The translations under genes and the position numbers were made by a program. Positions 36,168-44,843 of a stretch of 64,000 nucleotides of DNA are shown in pieces. The stretch is from contig CBDHFH010000003.1 in the NCBI GenBank assembly GCA_965262455.1, positions 186,001-250,000 of the forward strand. Direction: 5' to 3'. Every line of letters begins with the position of its first letter. Positions within the stretch are counted from its first letter, which is position 1. The stretch comes from UBA1858 sp965262455. GTDB lineage: Bacteria > Pseudomonadota > Gammaproteobacteria > UBA4575. Below the pieces are notes generated by a model. It saw only the letters and a list, made by a program, of their open reading frames with translations. It was not told the origin of the DNA and did no database searches.

Positions 36168-36874
36168 TGAATGATAATTCAAAGTGCTTTGAATTATCCG
36201 ACCTCACTTTTACCTGGCCAAATAAAAATGAGGCTTTAATTTCTATACAGCACCTAGCCATTAATTATGGTGAACACCTGTTTATTCAAGGCGCCAGTGG
36301 CAGCGGTAAATCCACACTTCTAAATATTCTCACTGGTGTATTAACACCGACATCGGGCAGCCTGCATATACTAGACCAGCGCTTTGACACACTAAAACAA
36401 GCTGAACGAGATCAATTTAGAGCTGATCATTTTGGCATAATATTCCAGCAATTTAATTTAATCCCTTATTTATCTGTTGTCGAAAATATAACACTACCGT
36501 TGTCATTTTCTAAATATAAACAACGAAGAACCGAGTTATTAGACAACAGCGCTAAACAACATGCGATTAGCCTGCTGGATGCGCTAGGCATTGATGAGAC
36601 ACTCATCAATACTAATGTCACTCAACTCAGCACGGGACAGCAACAGCGTGTCGCTGCAGCGCGTGCTCTGATGGGCACCCCGGAAATAATTATTGCGGAT
36701 GAACCCACGTCAGCATTAGACGAGGACACAAAACATAACTTTATTGAACTATTGTTTCGAGAAGCACAGAAATTTAACAGTACACTTGTTTTTGTCAGCC
36801 ACGATCAATCGCTCGCATCCATGTTTGATCGTTCACTTAAGATCAATGATCTTAAAAGGCTTAGCCAACAATGA
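36167..36874 (+). CDS. ABC transporter ATPase of the Zrg-type zinc system (LolD/MacB-like)
   Basis: 235-residue ATPase: Walker A GASGSGKSTLLNIL near residue 41, Q-loop IFQQFNLIPYLSV, signature LSTGQQQRVAAARAL near 147 and Walker B IIIADEPTSALD. The type is that of LolD/MacB ATPases that work with FtsX-like permeases. The start ATG overlaps the stop of zrgA by one base, and the stop overlaps the permease start, so expression is coupled. Confidence 0.88.
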   Translation: MNDNSKCFELSDLTFTWPNKNEALISIQHLAINYGEHLFIQGASGSGKSTLLNILTGVLTPTSGSLHILDQRFDTLKQAERDQFRADHFGIIFQQFNLIPYLSVVENITLPLSFSKYKQRRTELLDNSAKQHAISLLDALGIDETLINTNVTQLSTGQQQRVAAARALMGTPEIIIADEPTSALDEDTKHNFIELLFREAQKFNSTLVFVSHDQSLASMFDRSLKINDLKRLSQQ

Positions 36875-38133
36875 GTTACGCCATACTTAAACTCGCGTTC
36901 AAAAGTCTAAGGTTTAGAAAATTTTCTCTTGGATTGACTATATTCTCTCTCGCAACCAGCATTATGTTATTCATTGCTGTAGACATGATTCGCGTGCAGG
37001 CAAAAGACAACTTCGTCAATTCAGTGTCGGATATCGATTTGATTGTCGGCTCACGCAGCGGTGCAGTTCAATTACTCTTATATAGCATTTTCCATATCGG
37101 CAATGCCACCAATAATGTCTCCTGGGAAACATACAATAAAATCACAAAACATCCGCGCATTGCTTGGAGCATACCAATTTCCTTGGGAGATTCTCATAAA
37201 GGGTTCCGCGTCATTGGCACTGAAAAAGTATTTTTTGAACATTATCGTATCAACAAAAATAATGCGCTCGAATTCAAACTTGGTGATCGTTTTTCTTCAT
37301 CGTTTGATGCGGTGATAGGAGCCAACGTTGCCAAGCAACTCTCCTATAAACTGAATGATGAAATTATTCTTGCACATGGCATGGGAAATGTCAGTTTGAA
37401 CAAACATGACAATACACCATTTACAATCTCAGGCATTCTCAAGCCAACAGGCTCTTCTATTGATGACAGTGTGCTCATATCGCTAACTGATCTCGAACTC
37501 ATGCATGTTGGCTGGGAACATGGCATACCTAACAAACAAGCTCTCGATAATATCGATTTGACTAGCCATAAAGAAATTGAGCCAAAATCTATTACCGCTT
37601 TTTTATTAAAGCTTAAAAGCAAACATGATGTGTTCGGCATGCAACGTGCAATCAATGATTATAAAAAAGAACCTTTATTAGCGATATTACCTGGGGTTAC
37701 TTTATTAGAGCTATGGAAGGTAGTTAGTATGGTCGAGAAAGCACTGTTATTAATTTCTGCTTTCGTTATTGTGACAGCACTATTGAGCATGCTGGCGATT
37801 ATACTCAGCAATCTCAATACACGGCGTCATGAAATCGCGATATTAAGATCGCTTGGCGCCACACCTCGAGGAATCAGCTTACTGATGATCATAGAGACAG
37901 AATTACTTATTCTTATCAGTATACTTTTAGCTTTTTTATTCATATTTGTTTTCATTACTTTCATAGGGCCCTATATGTATAGTCAATTTGGCATTATGAT
38001 TGAACTTATGCCGCCTACAAATTTCCAAATATCTTTAATTATTGGTGTTTTTGTCGCAGGCTTATTAGTGTCACTCATACCGGCAATCAGGGCATATAAA
38101 AATACATTACAAGATGGTTTAACAGTACGTTAA
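36871..38133 (+). CDS. FtsX-like ABC permease of the Zrg-type zinc system
   Basis: 420 residues with one N-terminal membrane helix, a long periplasmic domain (about 45-280, starting SDIDLIVGSRSG, with GVTLL near 270) and three C-terminal helices containing RRHEIAILRSLGATPRGI, the FtsX/LolE signature. No Zn ligand cluster is obvious. ATGA overlap with the ATPase gene. Likely extracts or delivers zinc-loaded substrate with the ATPase; direction of transport is not shown by sequence. Confidence 0.85.
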   Translation: MSYAILKLAFKSLRFRKFSLGLTIFSLATSIMLFIAVDMIRVQAKDNFVNSVSDIDLIVGSRSGAVQLLLYSIFHIGNATNNVSWETYNKITKHPRIAWSIPISLGDSHKGFRVIGTEKVFFEHYRINKNNALEFKLGDRFSSSFDAVIGANVAKQLSYKLNDEIILAHGMGNVSLNKHDNTPFTISGILKPTGSSIDDSVLISLTDLELMHVGWEHGIPNKQALDNIDLTSHKEIEPKSITAFLLKLKSKHDVFGMQRAINDYKKEPLLAILPGVTLLELWKVVSMVEKALLLISAFVIVTALLSMLAIILSNLNTRRHEIAILRSLGATPRGISLLMIIETELLILISILLAFLFIFVFITFIGPYMYSQFGIMIELMPPTNFQISLIIGVFVAGLLVSLIPAIRAYKNTLQDGLTVR

Positions 38134-38678
38134 TGAAATTCCATATATTTATCAGTCTAATTCTGCTACTAATATCTTCAGCACTTAGCGCTAAAGAACC
38201 ACGTATTTTAGAGTGGGATGAAATGATGCCTGAGGGCTACGTTGAATCACTTTTAAATAGTGCAGCGGCATCATTTAGTGCCACCGACACTTTCAGCTTT
38301 GATGATAGTACTGAAGAAGCTCAACAAGCCTATGATGAATTGCGAACGACGCTGGCATCTGCGCCTATTGTGCCAGAGCTGAATAATCAACTGGTTAAAA
38401 TTGCTGGCTTTATTGTTCCACTTGATTTCGATTTTGATACAGAAACGTTTAGCTCATTTTTACTTGTGCCTTATTTCGGCGCGTGTATACACACACCTCC
38501 TCCCCCGTCTAATCAAATAGTTTATGTCAGTTCAAAACAGGCACTTAATCAGGAATGGCTGGATTATGCCGTATGGGCAAGTGGTAAATTGAGCACTAAA
38601 AGCAAAGATAGCGCACAAGCTTTTGCCGCTTACTCAATGACCGAGGTTTCTTTAGAAGAATATACAGAAGAAGAATAA
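38133..38678 (+). CDS. DUF3299 periplasmic protein (ZrgD-like)
   Basis: 181 residues: signal peptide ending LSA-KEP near residue 22, a short acidic linker and the DUF3299 core with LVKIAGFIVPLDFDFDTETFSSFLLVPYFGACIHTPPPP, whose C-x-H and PPPP are the family's hallmark (possible metal site). Last gene of the zinc operon, one base overlap with the permease. Role unknown in detail; co-occurrence with ZrgABC is the main clue. Confidence 0.82.
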   Translation: MKFHIFISLILLLISSALSAKEPRILEWDEMMPEGYVESLLNSAAASFSATDTFSFDDSTEEAQQAYDELRTTLASAPIVPELNNQLVKIAGFIVPLDFDFDTETFSSFLLVPYFGACIHTPPPPSNQIVYVSSKQALNQEWLDYAVWASGKLSTKSKDSAQAFAAYSMTEVSLEEYTEEE

Positions 38679-38703
38679 AGGGCGCCCATATTTAGCGCCC
38701 TTT
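38678..38703. terminator. Terminator between zinc operon and convergent gene
   Basis: AAGGGCGC and GCGCCCTT form an 8-base perfect stem around CCATATTTA, followed by TATTTG. The genes on both sides converge here, so it probably stops both. Confidence 0.85.
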
Positions 38704-38728
38704 ATTTGAACAGAACTATTTAAATTTA

Positions 38729-39505
38729 TTAAATATTATTTGAACCAATTGGATGATTCGATACGACATCATCATTCGAGGCTTGCACATCAGGCCCACA
38801 TGCGACATGACCAAAGCCACCCATGCTCTCAGGATTTGAACCTGCATCATCCATTACATCGAAGATGATGTTGTCGCTGTTACCTGCTCCAACACCAGCA
38901 GGTACGTTATCAAGCTCCATTAAATCGCGTGTACGCCATGCGATATTATGATCCGCACATGAAGTATCGCCACTTACGCCGATAGCGCCGACAAGATTTC
39001 CGTGCTGGTCATATAACGCTAAACCACCACCAAATACATTAACGCCACCAATCTTTTTACCCACTAGTGGGTCATTCTTTTTACCATATCTCTTAGATGG
39101 TCCACGATATGCATTTTTAGTATCAACCGGATTACTAAACTGTAAGCCGAATAAACTGCCTCCAGGTTGGGTCGCCGCCCATAGGTTTGCTGTAGAAAGT
39201 GCAAATCCAGGCAAACTAAATGCATTTGCTGTATTAGCTTTTTGAGCAGATATAACACGACTACCAGGCCATTGATCCCCTCTGGTATCACCTGTTCGAG
39301 CTACTGCACATACCACACCATCACGATTGACGACTGAGCCCCACATATTGAAACCCAAGCCACCATTCATAAGATTAGTCGCTTCTTTCAATTTAGCAGT
39401 TAAGAATGAGTGCGATACAGGACATAACACATGGTTATCACTTGCGAATGCACTCGCCGTAGATAAGATTGCCGCAAGCGCGACAGCCATTTTTACTTTC
39501 TTCAT
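38729..39505 (-). CDS. GlcG/HbpS-type heme-binding-like secreted protein
   Basis: 258 residues: signal peptide MKKVKMAVALAAILSTASAFA to about residue 21. The fold of GlcG/HbpS is seen in LTAKLKEATNLMN, then ISAQKANTANAFSLPG near 84, GLQFSNPV, and the diagnostic GGLALYDQHGNLVGAIGVSGDTSCADHNIAW near 160. Family members bind heme or corrinoids; whether this one does is unknown. Cysteines (CPVSHS, VCAV, SCADH, VACGP) could form disulfides in the periplasm. RBS GAGAGGAA precedes. The 270-base gap upstream of it (39506-39776) holds no gene. Confidence 0.8.
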   Translation of the reverse strand: MKKVKMAVALAAILSTASAFASDNHVLCPVSHSFLTAKLKEATNLMNGGLGFNMWGSVVNRDGVVCAVARTGDTRGDQWPGSRVISAQKANTANAFSLPGFALSTANLWAATQPGGSLFGLQFSNPVDTKNAYRGPSKRYGKKNDPLVGKKIGGVNVFGGGLALYDQHGNLVGAIGVSGDTSCADHNIAWRTRDLMELDNVPAGVGAGNSDNIIFDVMDDAGSNPESMGGFGHVACGPDVQASNDDVVSNHPIGSNNI

Positions 39506-39776
39506 TTTAATGATTCCTCTCCGTATAGATTATTTTGACCAAAATGTTTTTCAAATTACCCAACCACATTGATCTGAAAGTCAACGATATTGGTGTGGTA
39601 TATTCTTATACGAAAAAATGACAGTAATATTAATCATCAATTGTATTTTTTTACAAACTATGTGTTTATTTACTAATGAGATTGCAGAGTATTTGTGAAG
39701 TCAAAGATATAACTATCTGTATTAAAGAAAGTTAAAAAAGAGAATGTAATAAATTTTATTTTACTGAAATGAGAAA

Positions 39777-40052
39777 TTAGGAAATTTTTATACGTACGAC
39801 ATTCATTACTTCCATTTGAATGCCAGCAACATGTTCATCAGTAGGATAATATGTCAGGTTAACTCGCTGCCCTTTTAAATTTTTATATAACTTTTTACGC
39901 TTATACCTGAACGGTACATCACAGCCTTCGAGCATAAGTGTATTAACAATCCACTCACCTGCTTCTCGCTGTACATGGGAAATCACTTTCTTCATTTCAG
40001 AATGTGTCAGCGTGGGATGCTTTTTAACTAATTTTTCTGGCTCATTGGCCAT
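39777..40052 (-). CDS. Conserved small protein of unknown function
   Basis: 91 residues; basic, soluble. The pattern MKKVISHVQREAGEWIVNTLMLEGCDVPFRYKRKKLYKNLKGQ (given here in part: REAGEWIVNTLMLEGCDVPF, YKNLKGQRVNLTYYP) and EVMNVVRIKI reads like a small beta-rich protein with one conserved Cys. I do not recognise the family. GCTAAGATTG-poor RBS; ATG chosen at 40052. Confidence 0.6.
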   Translation of the reverse strand: MANEPEKLVKKHPTLTHSEMKKVISHVQREAGEWIVNTLMLEGCDVPFRYKRKKLYKNLKGQRVNLTYYPTDEHVAGIQMEVMNVVRIKIS

Positions 40053-40113
40053 GGTGATTCTCGCTAAGATTGATTTAGTTGATGGTTATTATATATAACC
40101 GCACTAAACTTTA

Positions 40114-40776
40114 TTACCAGTGAACGAGTTTAAAATGATGAGGTTGAACAAATTCAGCAAGCTTTTTTGAAGGTGAGACTGCAACACCAATTTCGGCGAA
40201 ATTCAGCAGTGGTATATCCGAATGATGGTCTGAATAGGCGATCTCAATTGCATTGGCACCATGATCATCCAGCCACGACTGTATGCGTGAAATTTTTTCT
40301 TGCCCGTAACAGTTTTGCGTTTTTAATGCGCCAGTAATTCTTCCATTAGTATCAAATTCAACTTCTGTACATAATGTAGCATGCACACCTAATTTTTCTC
40401 CAAGACGTTTAACATACACATCAAGACTTGCGCTTACCAATAAAACACAGGACCCGGCATTAATATGGTTACTTAGTTCTATAATGGCACCACTGCGCAA
40501 TCCATGCTGAAATATATGCTCAGAAAATTGCTCTACCCATTCAGCCAAATCTTTTTCAGACATGCCTTTTAGGAAAGCTTTGAGAAATATTGTTTTCAAC
40601 CATGTGTTACTTCGCTTACCCAAGAGGTACAGTAAAACAGCAAAGGGTAAGGCAATAAGCCTGTAAGCTATCCATGGCTTACGCAACAGAAATCCAAATA
40701 GAAATGGTAAATAAGTATCTCGTTGGGTAATCGTACCATCAAGATCAAATACAACAATGTTTGCTGATTTATTCAT
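40114..40776 (-). CDS. HAD-IB family phosphatase
   Basis: 220 residues from the ATG at 40776 (a TTG five codons upstream, 40791, is an alternative). HAD motif I FDLDGTITQRDTYLPFL near residue 10, motif II LLVSASLDVYVKRL near 112, and motif III/IV SDHHSDIPLLNFA near 180, with a helical cap, as in SerB-like HAD-IB enzymes. A hydrophobic stretch LRKPWIAYRLIALPFAVLLYLLG near residue 30 suggests membrane association. With UbiA and GtrA it could dephosphorylate a lipid-linked sugar phosphate. Confidence 0.8.
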   Translation of the reverse strand: MNKSANIVVFDLDGTITQRDTYLPFLFGFLLRKPWIAYRLIALPFAVLLYLLGKRSNTWLKTIFLKAFLKGMSEKDLAEWVEQFSEHIFQHGLRSGAIIELSNHINAGSCVLLVSASLDVYVKRLGEKLGVHATLCTEVEFDTNGRITGALKTQNCYGQEKISRIQSWLDDHGANAIEIAYSDHHSDIPLLNFAEIGVAVSPSKKLAEFVQPHHFKLVHW

Positions 40777-40796
40777 GGAGTAATTAGCCAATTGGT

Positions 40797-41234
40797 TTAT
40801 TTTGTTGCATGAGAAAAAGTTAAATGTCGATTAACAAAGTAGTTCAGTATCACTATGAAAGCAGTTGTAATCAATTGCGCTAGGGTATAGTGCAGTGGAG
40901 TATATTTCACAAGCAGATAAAATAGCTGTACATTAAGCACCATGGTGGCCACTGTCACAACACAATAAATGATAAAGCTATTGCCGACTGGCGCCTGTGA
41001 CCTGAATACAAATTTCTTTTGTAAAGAATAATTTACTGGGGTAGCGCATATTAGTGCTATCGCTGTCGCGACCACCTCGTTGACAGTGAATACTTCAACA
41101 AGAAATATCAGCACTATCATTAATACCAGAAATGCTGTGCCACCAGCAATAAGGTATCTAACGACTTCTGATTTTAACAACAAAGCATATTTTGACTGAC
41201 ATACCCAGTCAAGCAGTCGCCCGATTAGATTCAT
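40797..41234 (-). CDS. GtrA-like membrane protein
   Basis: 145 residues from the ATG at 41234 with four membrane helices, typical of GtrA/flippase-like proteins: VVRYLIAGGTAFLVLMIVL near residue 24, TPVNYSLQKKFVFRS near 66 and LNYFVNRHLTFSH at the end. GtrA-type proteins help move or use undecaprenyl-linked sugars. The start at 41279 (in-frame) lies within the preceding UbiA gene. Operon member between UbiA and the HAD phosphatase. Confidence 0.8.
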   Translation of the reverse strand: MNLIGRLLDWVCQSKYALLLKSEVVRYLIAGGTAFLVLMIVLIFLVEVFTVNEVVATAIALICATPVNYSLQKKFVFRSQAPVGNSFIIYCVVTVATMVLNVQLFYLLVKYTPLHYTLAQLITTAFIVILNYFVNRHLTFSHATK

Positions 41235-41242
41235 TGATATGA

Positions 41243-42226
41243 TTAAACTTCGTAAACTTCTAATAACACATGCAACCAAGACAGATCGATAAACAGCAAC
41301 CCAACTGAGACTGCACCTAATAAGGCAACAAATAATACAAATTTTTTCTGCTTGTACAATTTTTCTGGTGCTTGAGAGACTGAATTTGTCTGCATACCAA
41401 TATGCAAGTACCAGACAAACAACACTGCAAATAAAGGTAGAGCTACCAAATACTCAATTCTATACTTGACTAAAAAAACACCCAAGAATACAGCTGACAT
41501 CAACGCATAAAAGAATGCTGATAATAGTAATTTTTCTTCGGTGTAATAGATAAACGATTTTCTATATAAGCCAGCACGTGCCGGATCATCGATATATCTA
41601 TACTCAGCATAGCGTTTCACAGCCATTAAGAATGCGCCCCCCATCCAGTATGAAAGCAAAACACTTGAAGGCGGAATTAACGGCGCAATCACCAAGTACC
41701 AACCGAGCAAAAAGCGTAATGGATTGTTAATCGCTTCAGATAATACATCCATATACACACGGTCTTTAGTGCGGATAGGATTAACATTATAGAGGATGCC
41801 CATCACCAGCAATACTAAGTTGGTAATGAAGAATTCAATTTTTATATAATAAGAAAGATATAGTCCTACCGTAGCTAATATAAACCATTGCAAATACACA
41901 AAATGCGGTTTAATGGCGCCCCCAACTGAAGGGCGATTTTTTTTCACAGGATGATGTCGGTCAAATTCTGCGTCTAGCCATTCATTGATGGTGTAGTTCG
42001 CAGAGGCTATCAAACACACACTGGCTATGCCCGAAAGTAATACCCAGATAAAATTTTCCGGTAGTGTCGCACCCACGGCCAACGCTAGCAATAAGCCAGG
42101 CAACATAAAAATATTTTTAAACCAGTGATCAGGTCTTGCGATATTGATATATGGCTTTAAATTCGCAAAAGCCTTTCCTAGCAGTCCACTTGTATTTGCT
42201 GAAGCAACATCAGATAAAAATGACAT
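41243..42226 (-). CDS. UbiA-family prenyltransferase (decaprenyl-phosphate phosphoribosyltransferase-like)
   Basis: 327-residue integral membrane protein with about nine helices. The first Asp motif is NYTINEWLDAEFDRHHPVKKNRPSV near residue 77, where DR.HP.KK.RP is typical of DPPR synthases, which join PRPP to a polyprenyl phosphate, rather than of quinone-pathway UbiA. The second Asp motif is YRYIDDPARAG. Grouped with GtrA and a HAD phosphatase, as in mycobacterial arabinan precursor synthesis; no DprE1/E2 is present here, so the sugar product is unknown. Confidence 0.75.
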   Translation of the reverse strand: MSFLSDVASANTSGLLGKAFANLKPYINIARPDHWFKNIFMLPGLLLALAVGATLPENFIWVLLSGIASVCLIASANYTINEWLDAEFDRHHPVKKNRPSVGGAIKPHFVYLQWFILATVGLYLSYYIKIEFFITNLVLLVMGILYNVNPIRTKDRVYMDVLSEAINNPLRFLLGWYLVIAPLIPPSSVLLSYWMGGAFLMAVKRYAEYRYIDDPARAGLYRKSFIYYTEEKLLLSAFFYALMSAVFLGVFLVKYRIEYLVALPLFAVLFVWYLHIGMQTNSVSQAPEKLYKQKKFVLFVALLGAVSVGLLFIDLSWLHVLLEVYEV

Positions 42227-42527
42227 CTCTACACATCCGCTATGTTTTTATTTTATATATTAAGACAATATCGCAGCCTTAAGTCGAATAACGTACAACT
42301 GACCACATTTATCTTTTCACATATAAACACTAGCAGGTTTTATTTATTAAAATGTGATCCATGCAACAATCTAATTTTATCGAAATTGATTTTGCATCTA
42401 TTCACAATAGTTAACTTTATTGCCATGCATTAGCGTTAACTATCTCTCAGAATTAAATTAATAAACTAAGCAGACTACTTGTTAAGTATATCAAGGAAGA
42501 GTGCGGCCGTTATTTACAGGAGCAACC

Positions 42528-43976
42528 ATGAGTAAGCCACATATATTTTTTCTACAACTTAACGAAATAAATTTTGACTATATTGACCGATATATTGAGC
42601 TCGGATACTTACCAAATTTCAAAGCGTTATTCGACAAACATGGCTACGTTGAAACAACTTCTGAAACCGAACACCACCTTGCAAACCCTTGGATACAATG
42701 GCCGACAGTGCATACTGGACTTTCATATGACGAGCACAAGGTGTTTAGATTAGGTGATATAGTTAAAATTAATCACCCCATGATATACGAAACACTAGAG
42801 TCCAATGGCGTCTCAGTTGCCGCTCTGGCGGCTTTTAATGCAAGTAATAATACAAATAATGCTAAATTCTTTGTCCCCGACCCCTGGACATTAACAAAAT
42901 TTACCGGCAGCAAAAATCTGCGCAAAATTTACGATGCACTTTGCCAGGTTACAAACGACTATGCAAAAAAGAAAATCTCACTGGATTCTTATTATAAACT
43001 CGCAGTGGGGGCATTAAAAAATGCACAGTTTAAACACCTAAACAACTATATCTCAGAAACACTGTCATACTTACAGCACAAAACGTGGTTCAGAGCGGTG
43101 ATATGTGATCGTCTGTTAGTAGATACATACATCACACAATGTAAAAAATACAAGCCTGAATTTTCTACTGTGTTTTTAAATGGTGGCGCACACCTACAGC
43201 ACCATTATTTGTTCTCTTCAAAAGTCTACAATGGAGATCGTGTTAATCCTAAATGGCACGTGTCTGAAAAAGATGATCCATTACTCGATATTTTACAACT
43301 GTATGATTCCGCTCTGGCCGATATTCTCGATTACACTGAAACAATCGACAATGCGCGTGTAATACTTGCCACAGCCCTGCATCAAGATCCGCATGAACGT
43401 GAAACATATTATTATCGTCTTGACGATCATGCAGCTTTCTTAAAACGTATCGGCATCGAGTACAATTATACTTATAATCTCATGACAGAAGACTTTGTGC
43501 TTTGTTTTGATAATGAGCAGCAAGCCGCGGAAACTGAACAAAAGATATTGAATGTATGCACTGTTGATACACAAGAAATTTTCTATGTGGAAACAGCTGA
43601 TAAAGCGGTACGCACATTAAATAAGAGTGCTCAGATTTTCCATACTGAGAATCGTGGAAAAGATATTTACGTGCAATTAAAGCCTGTGTCTGCATTAATA
43701 CCAGCCAATGCAAAAGTTAAAGGCGGTGATACCATTGTAAATAACTTTGGTGAGCTAGTGTCACTGGCACAAGTTAAAAACACCCATCATCATGGTGTCG
43801 GGTACTACACAGATACAGGGTTCATGAAAGGCGAGTTACCCTCCTCTTTTCCTCTAAAAGATCTGTTCGCAATGTTCTTGGATGCCTATCATATCGATTC
43901 TCCAAAGATCGCTGCCATGGATCCGGAATTACTCAGAGTCATACGTGGGCATGAAAAGTTAGCACTTGCTAGCTAG
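42528..43976 (+). CDS. AlkP-superfamily phosphodiesterase/pyrophosphatase-like protein
   Basis: 482 residues from the ATG at 42528, which has AGGAG seven bases upstream. Alkaline-phosphatase fold signs: FLQLNEINFDYIDRYI near residue 6 (first metal site, with N/E where D is usual), PTVHTGLS near 62 (Thr nucleophile), and later ILATALHQDPHE near 286. The protein has no signal peptide or clear membrane segment. Divergent from the UbiA-GtrA-HAD operon across 300 bases with no other gene. Distant from known nucleotide pyrophosphatases; substrate unknown. Confidence 0.65.
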   Translation: MSKPHIFFLQLNEINFDYIDRYIELGYLPNFKALFDKHGYVETTSETEHHLANPWIQWPTVHTGLSYDEHKVFRLGDIVKINHPMIYETLESNGVSVAALAAFNASNNTNNAKFFVPDPWTLTKFTGSKNLRKIYDALCQVTNDYAKKKISLDSYYKLAVGALKNAQFKHLNNYISETLSYLQHKTWFRAVICDRLLVDTYITQCKKYKPEFSTVFLNGGAHLQHHYLFSSKVYNGDRVNPKWHVSEKDDPLLDILQLYDSALADILDYTETIDNARVILATALHQDPHERETYYYRLDDHAAFLKRIGIEYNYTYNLMTEDFVLCFDNEQQAAETEQKILNVCTVDTQEIFYVETADKAVRTLNKSAQIFHTENRGKDIYVQLKPVSALIPANAKVKGGDTIVNNFGELVSLAQVKNTHHHGVGYYTDTGFMKGELPSSFPLKDLFAMFLDAYHIDSPKIAAMDPELLRVIRGHEKLALAS

Positions 43977-43979
43977 ACG

Positions 43980-44843
43980 CTAAGAAAAACTAAACTTGAC
44001 ACTAATTGGCCGATGATCAGAGTCCAGTGTTGGACCTAATTCGGGCATACTCAACTTTATCTGTTCATTACTAAATATATGGTCCAGCTGAATACCCAAG
44101 ACGCCTGCTTTGGCTGGCCATGTTGAATTATAATTCAACAAACTTTCACTGTTCCGCATTTGAGTTCTGCGTTCGATGTCTCTCAACAAGTTTGATCCAG
44201 TCGCTGCATTAAAGTCACCAATAACCAGTACAGGCTGGTCTATTTCATTCAGCTTTTCAACTAATGTATTAATCTGCTGATCGCGTAGACTGATTTGTTT
44301 CCATGACCGGGTAACCTGAACATGTATGGCAAATATATGTAGCGACATTCCATTTACGTTGCATATCACATGCAGCGCACGCTCCTGAAATTTTCCTGGC
44401 CAGGGTAGATATTCGACGAGTTGCAGAGGGTGTTTAGATAACACCATGACATGGCTATGCCCCTCACCCAATTGTGAGGGAAAAATTGTCTTATACTCAG
44501 CAATCGTGCTTGTGAGTGACTGCGGCACCTCTTGCAAAACAACTATGTCTGCTTGTGAATCTTTAATGAAGTTGAGCGATTGCGTATGTTCAGTCGCGTT
44601 CCATTCAATATTAAAGCTGCATATCTCAAAGGCATTATTATTGTTACTGTGCAATATGTTTTTACTAAGCCGCCATGAATGCAGCGGTAATAATGCATAG
44701 AATAATGGAATAAAAAAGATTAGCGCGGCTAACAGCGTTTTGAAGATGATTGCAACAAGCATCATCCCTATTATTGACAAGATGACTATGTGCACGCGGA
44801 AGTTGCTTACCAAATCAAACAGCCAATCAATGATTGATTTCAT
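43980..44843 (-). CDS. Endonuclease/exonuclease/phosphatase (EEP) family protein
   Basis: 287 residues: two N-terminal membrane helices (VHIVILSIIGMMLVAIIF; LAALIFFIPLFYALLPL) and a C-terminal EEP hydrolase domain with SFNIEWN near 77, VLQEVPQ, VIGDFNAATGS near 202, LDHIFSN and SDHRPIS. This topology is that of membrane-tethered phosphodiesterases of unknown substrate. Overlaps the amine oxidase gene by four bases, so the gene is translationally coupled to it. Confidence 0.85.
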   Translation of the reverse strand: MKSIIDWLFDLVSNFRVHIVILSIIGMMLVAIIFKTLLAALIFFIPLFYALLPLHSWRLSKNILHSNNNNAFEICSFNIEWNATEHTQSLNFIKDSQADIVVLQEVPQSLTSTIAEYKTIFPSQLGEGHSHVMVLSKHPLQLVEYLPWPGKFQERALHVICNVNGMSLHIFAIHVQVTRSWKQISLRDQQINTLVEKLNEIDQPVLVIGDFNAATGSNLLRDIERRTQMRNSESLLNYNSTWPAKAGVLGIQLDHIFSNEQIKLSMPELGPTLDSDHRPISVKFSFS

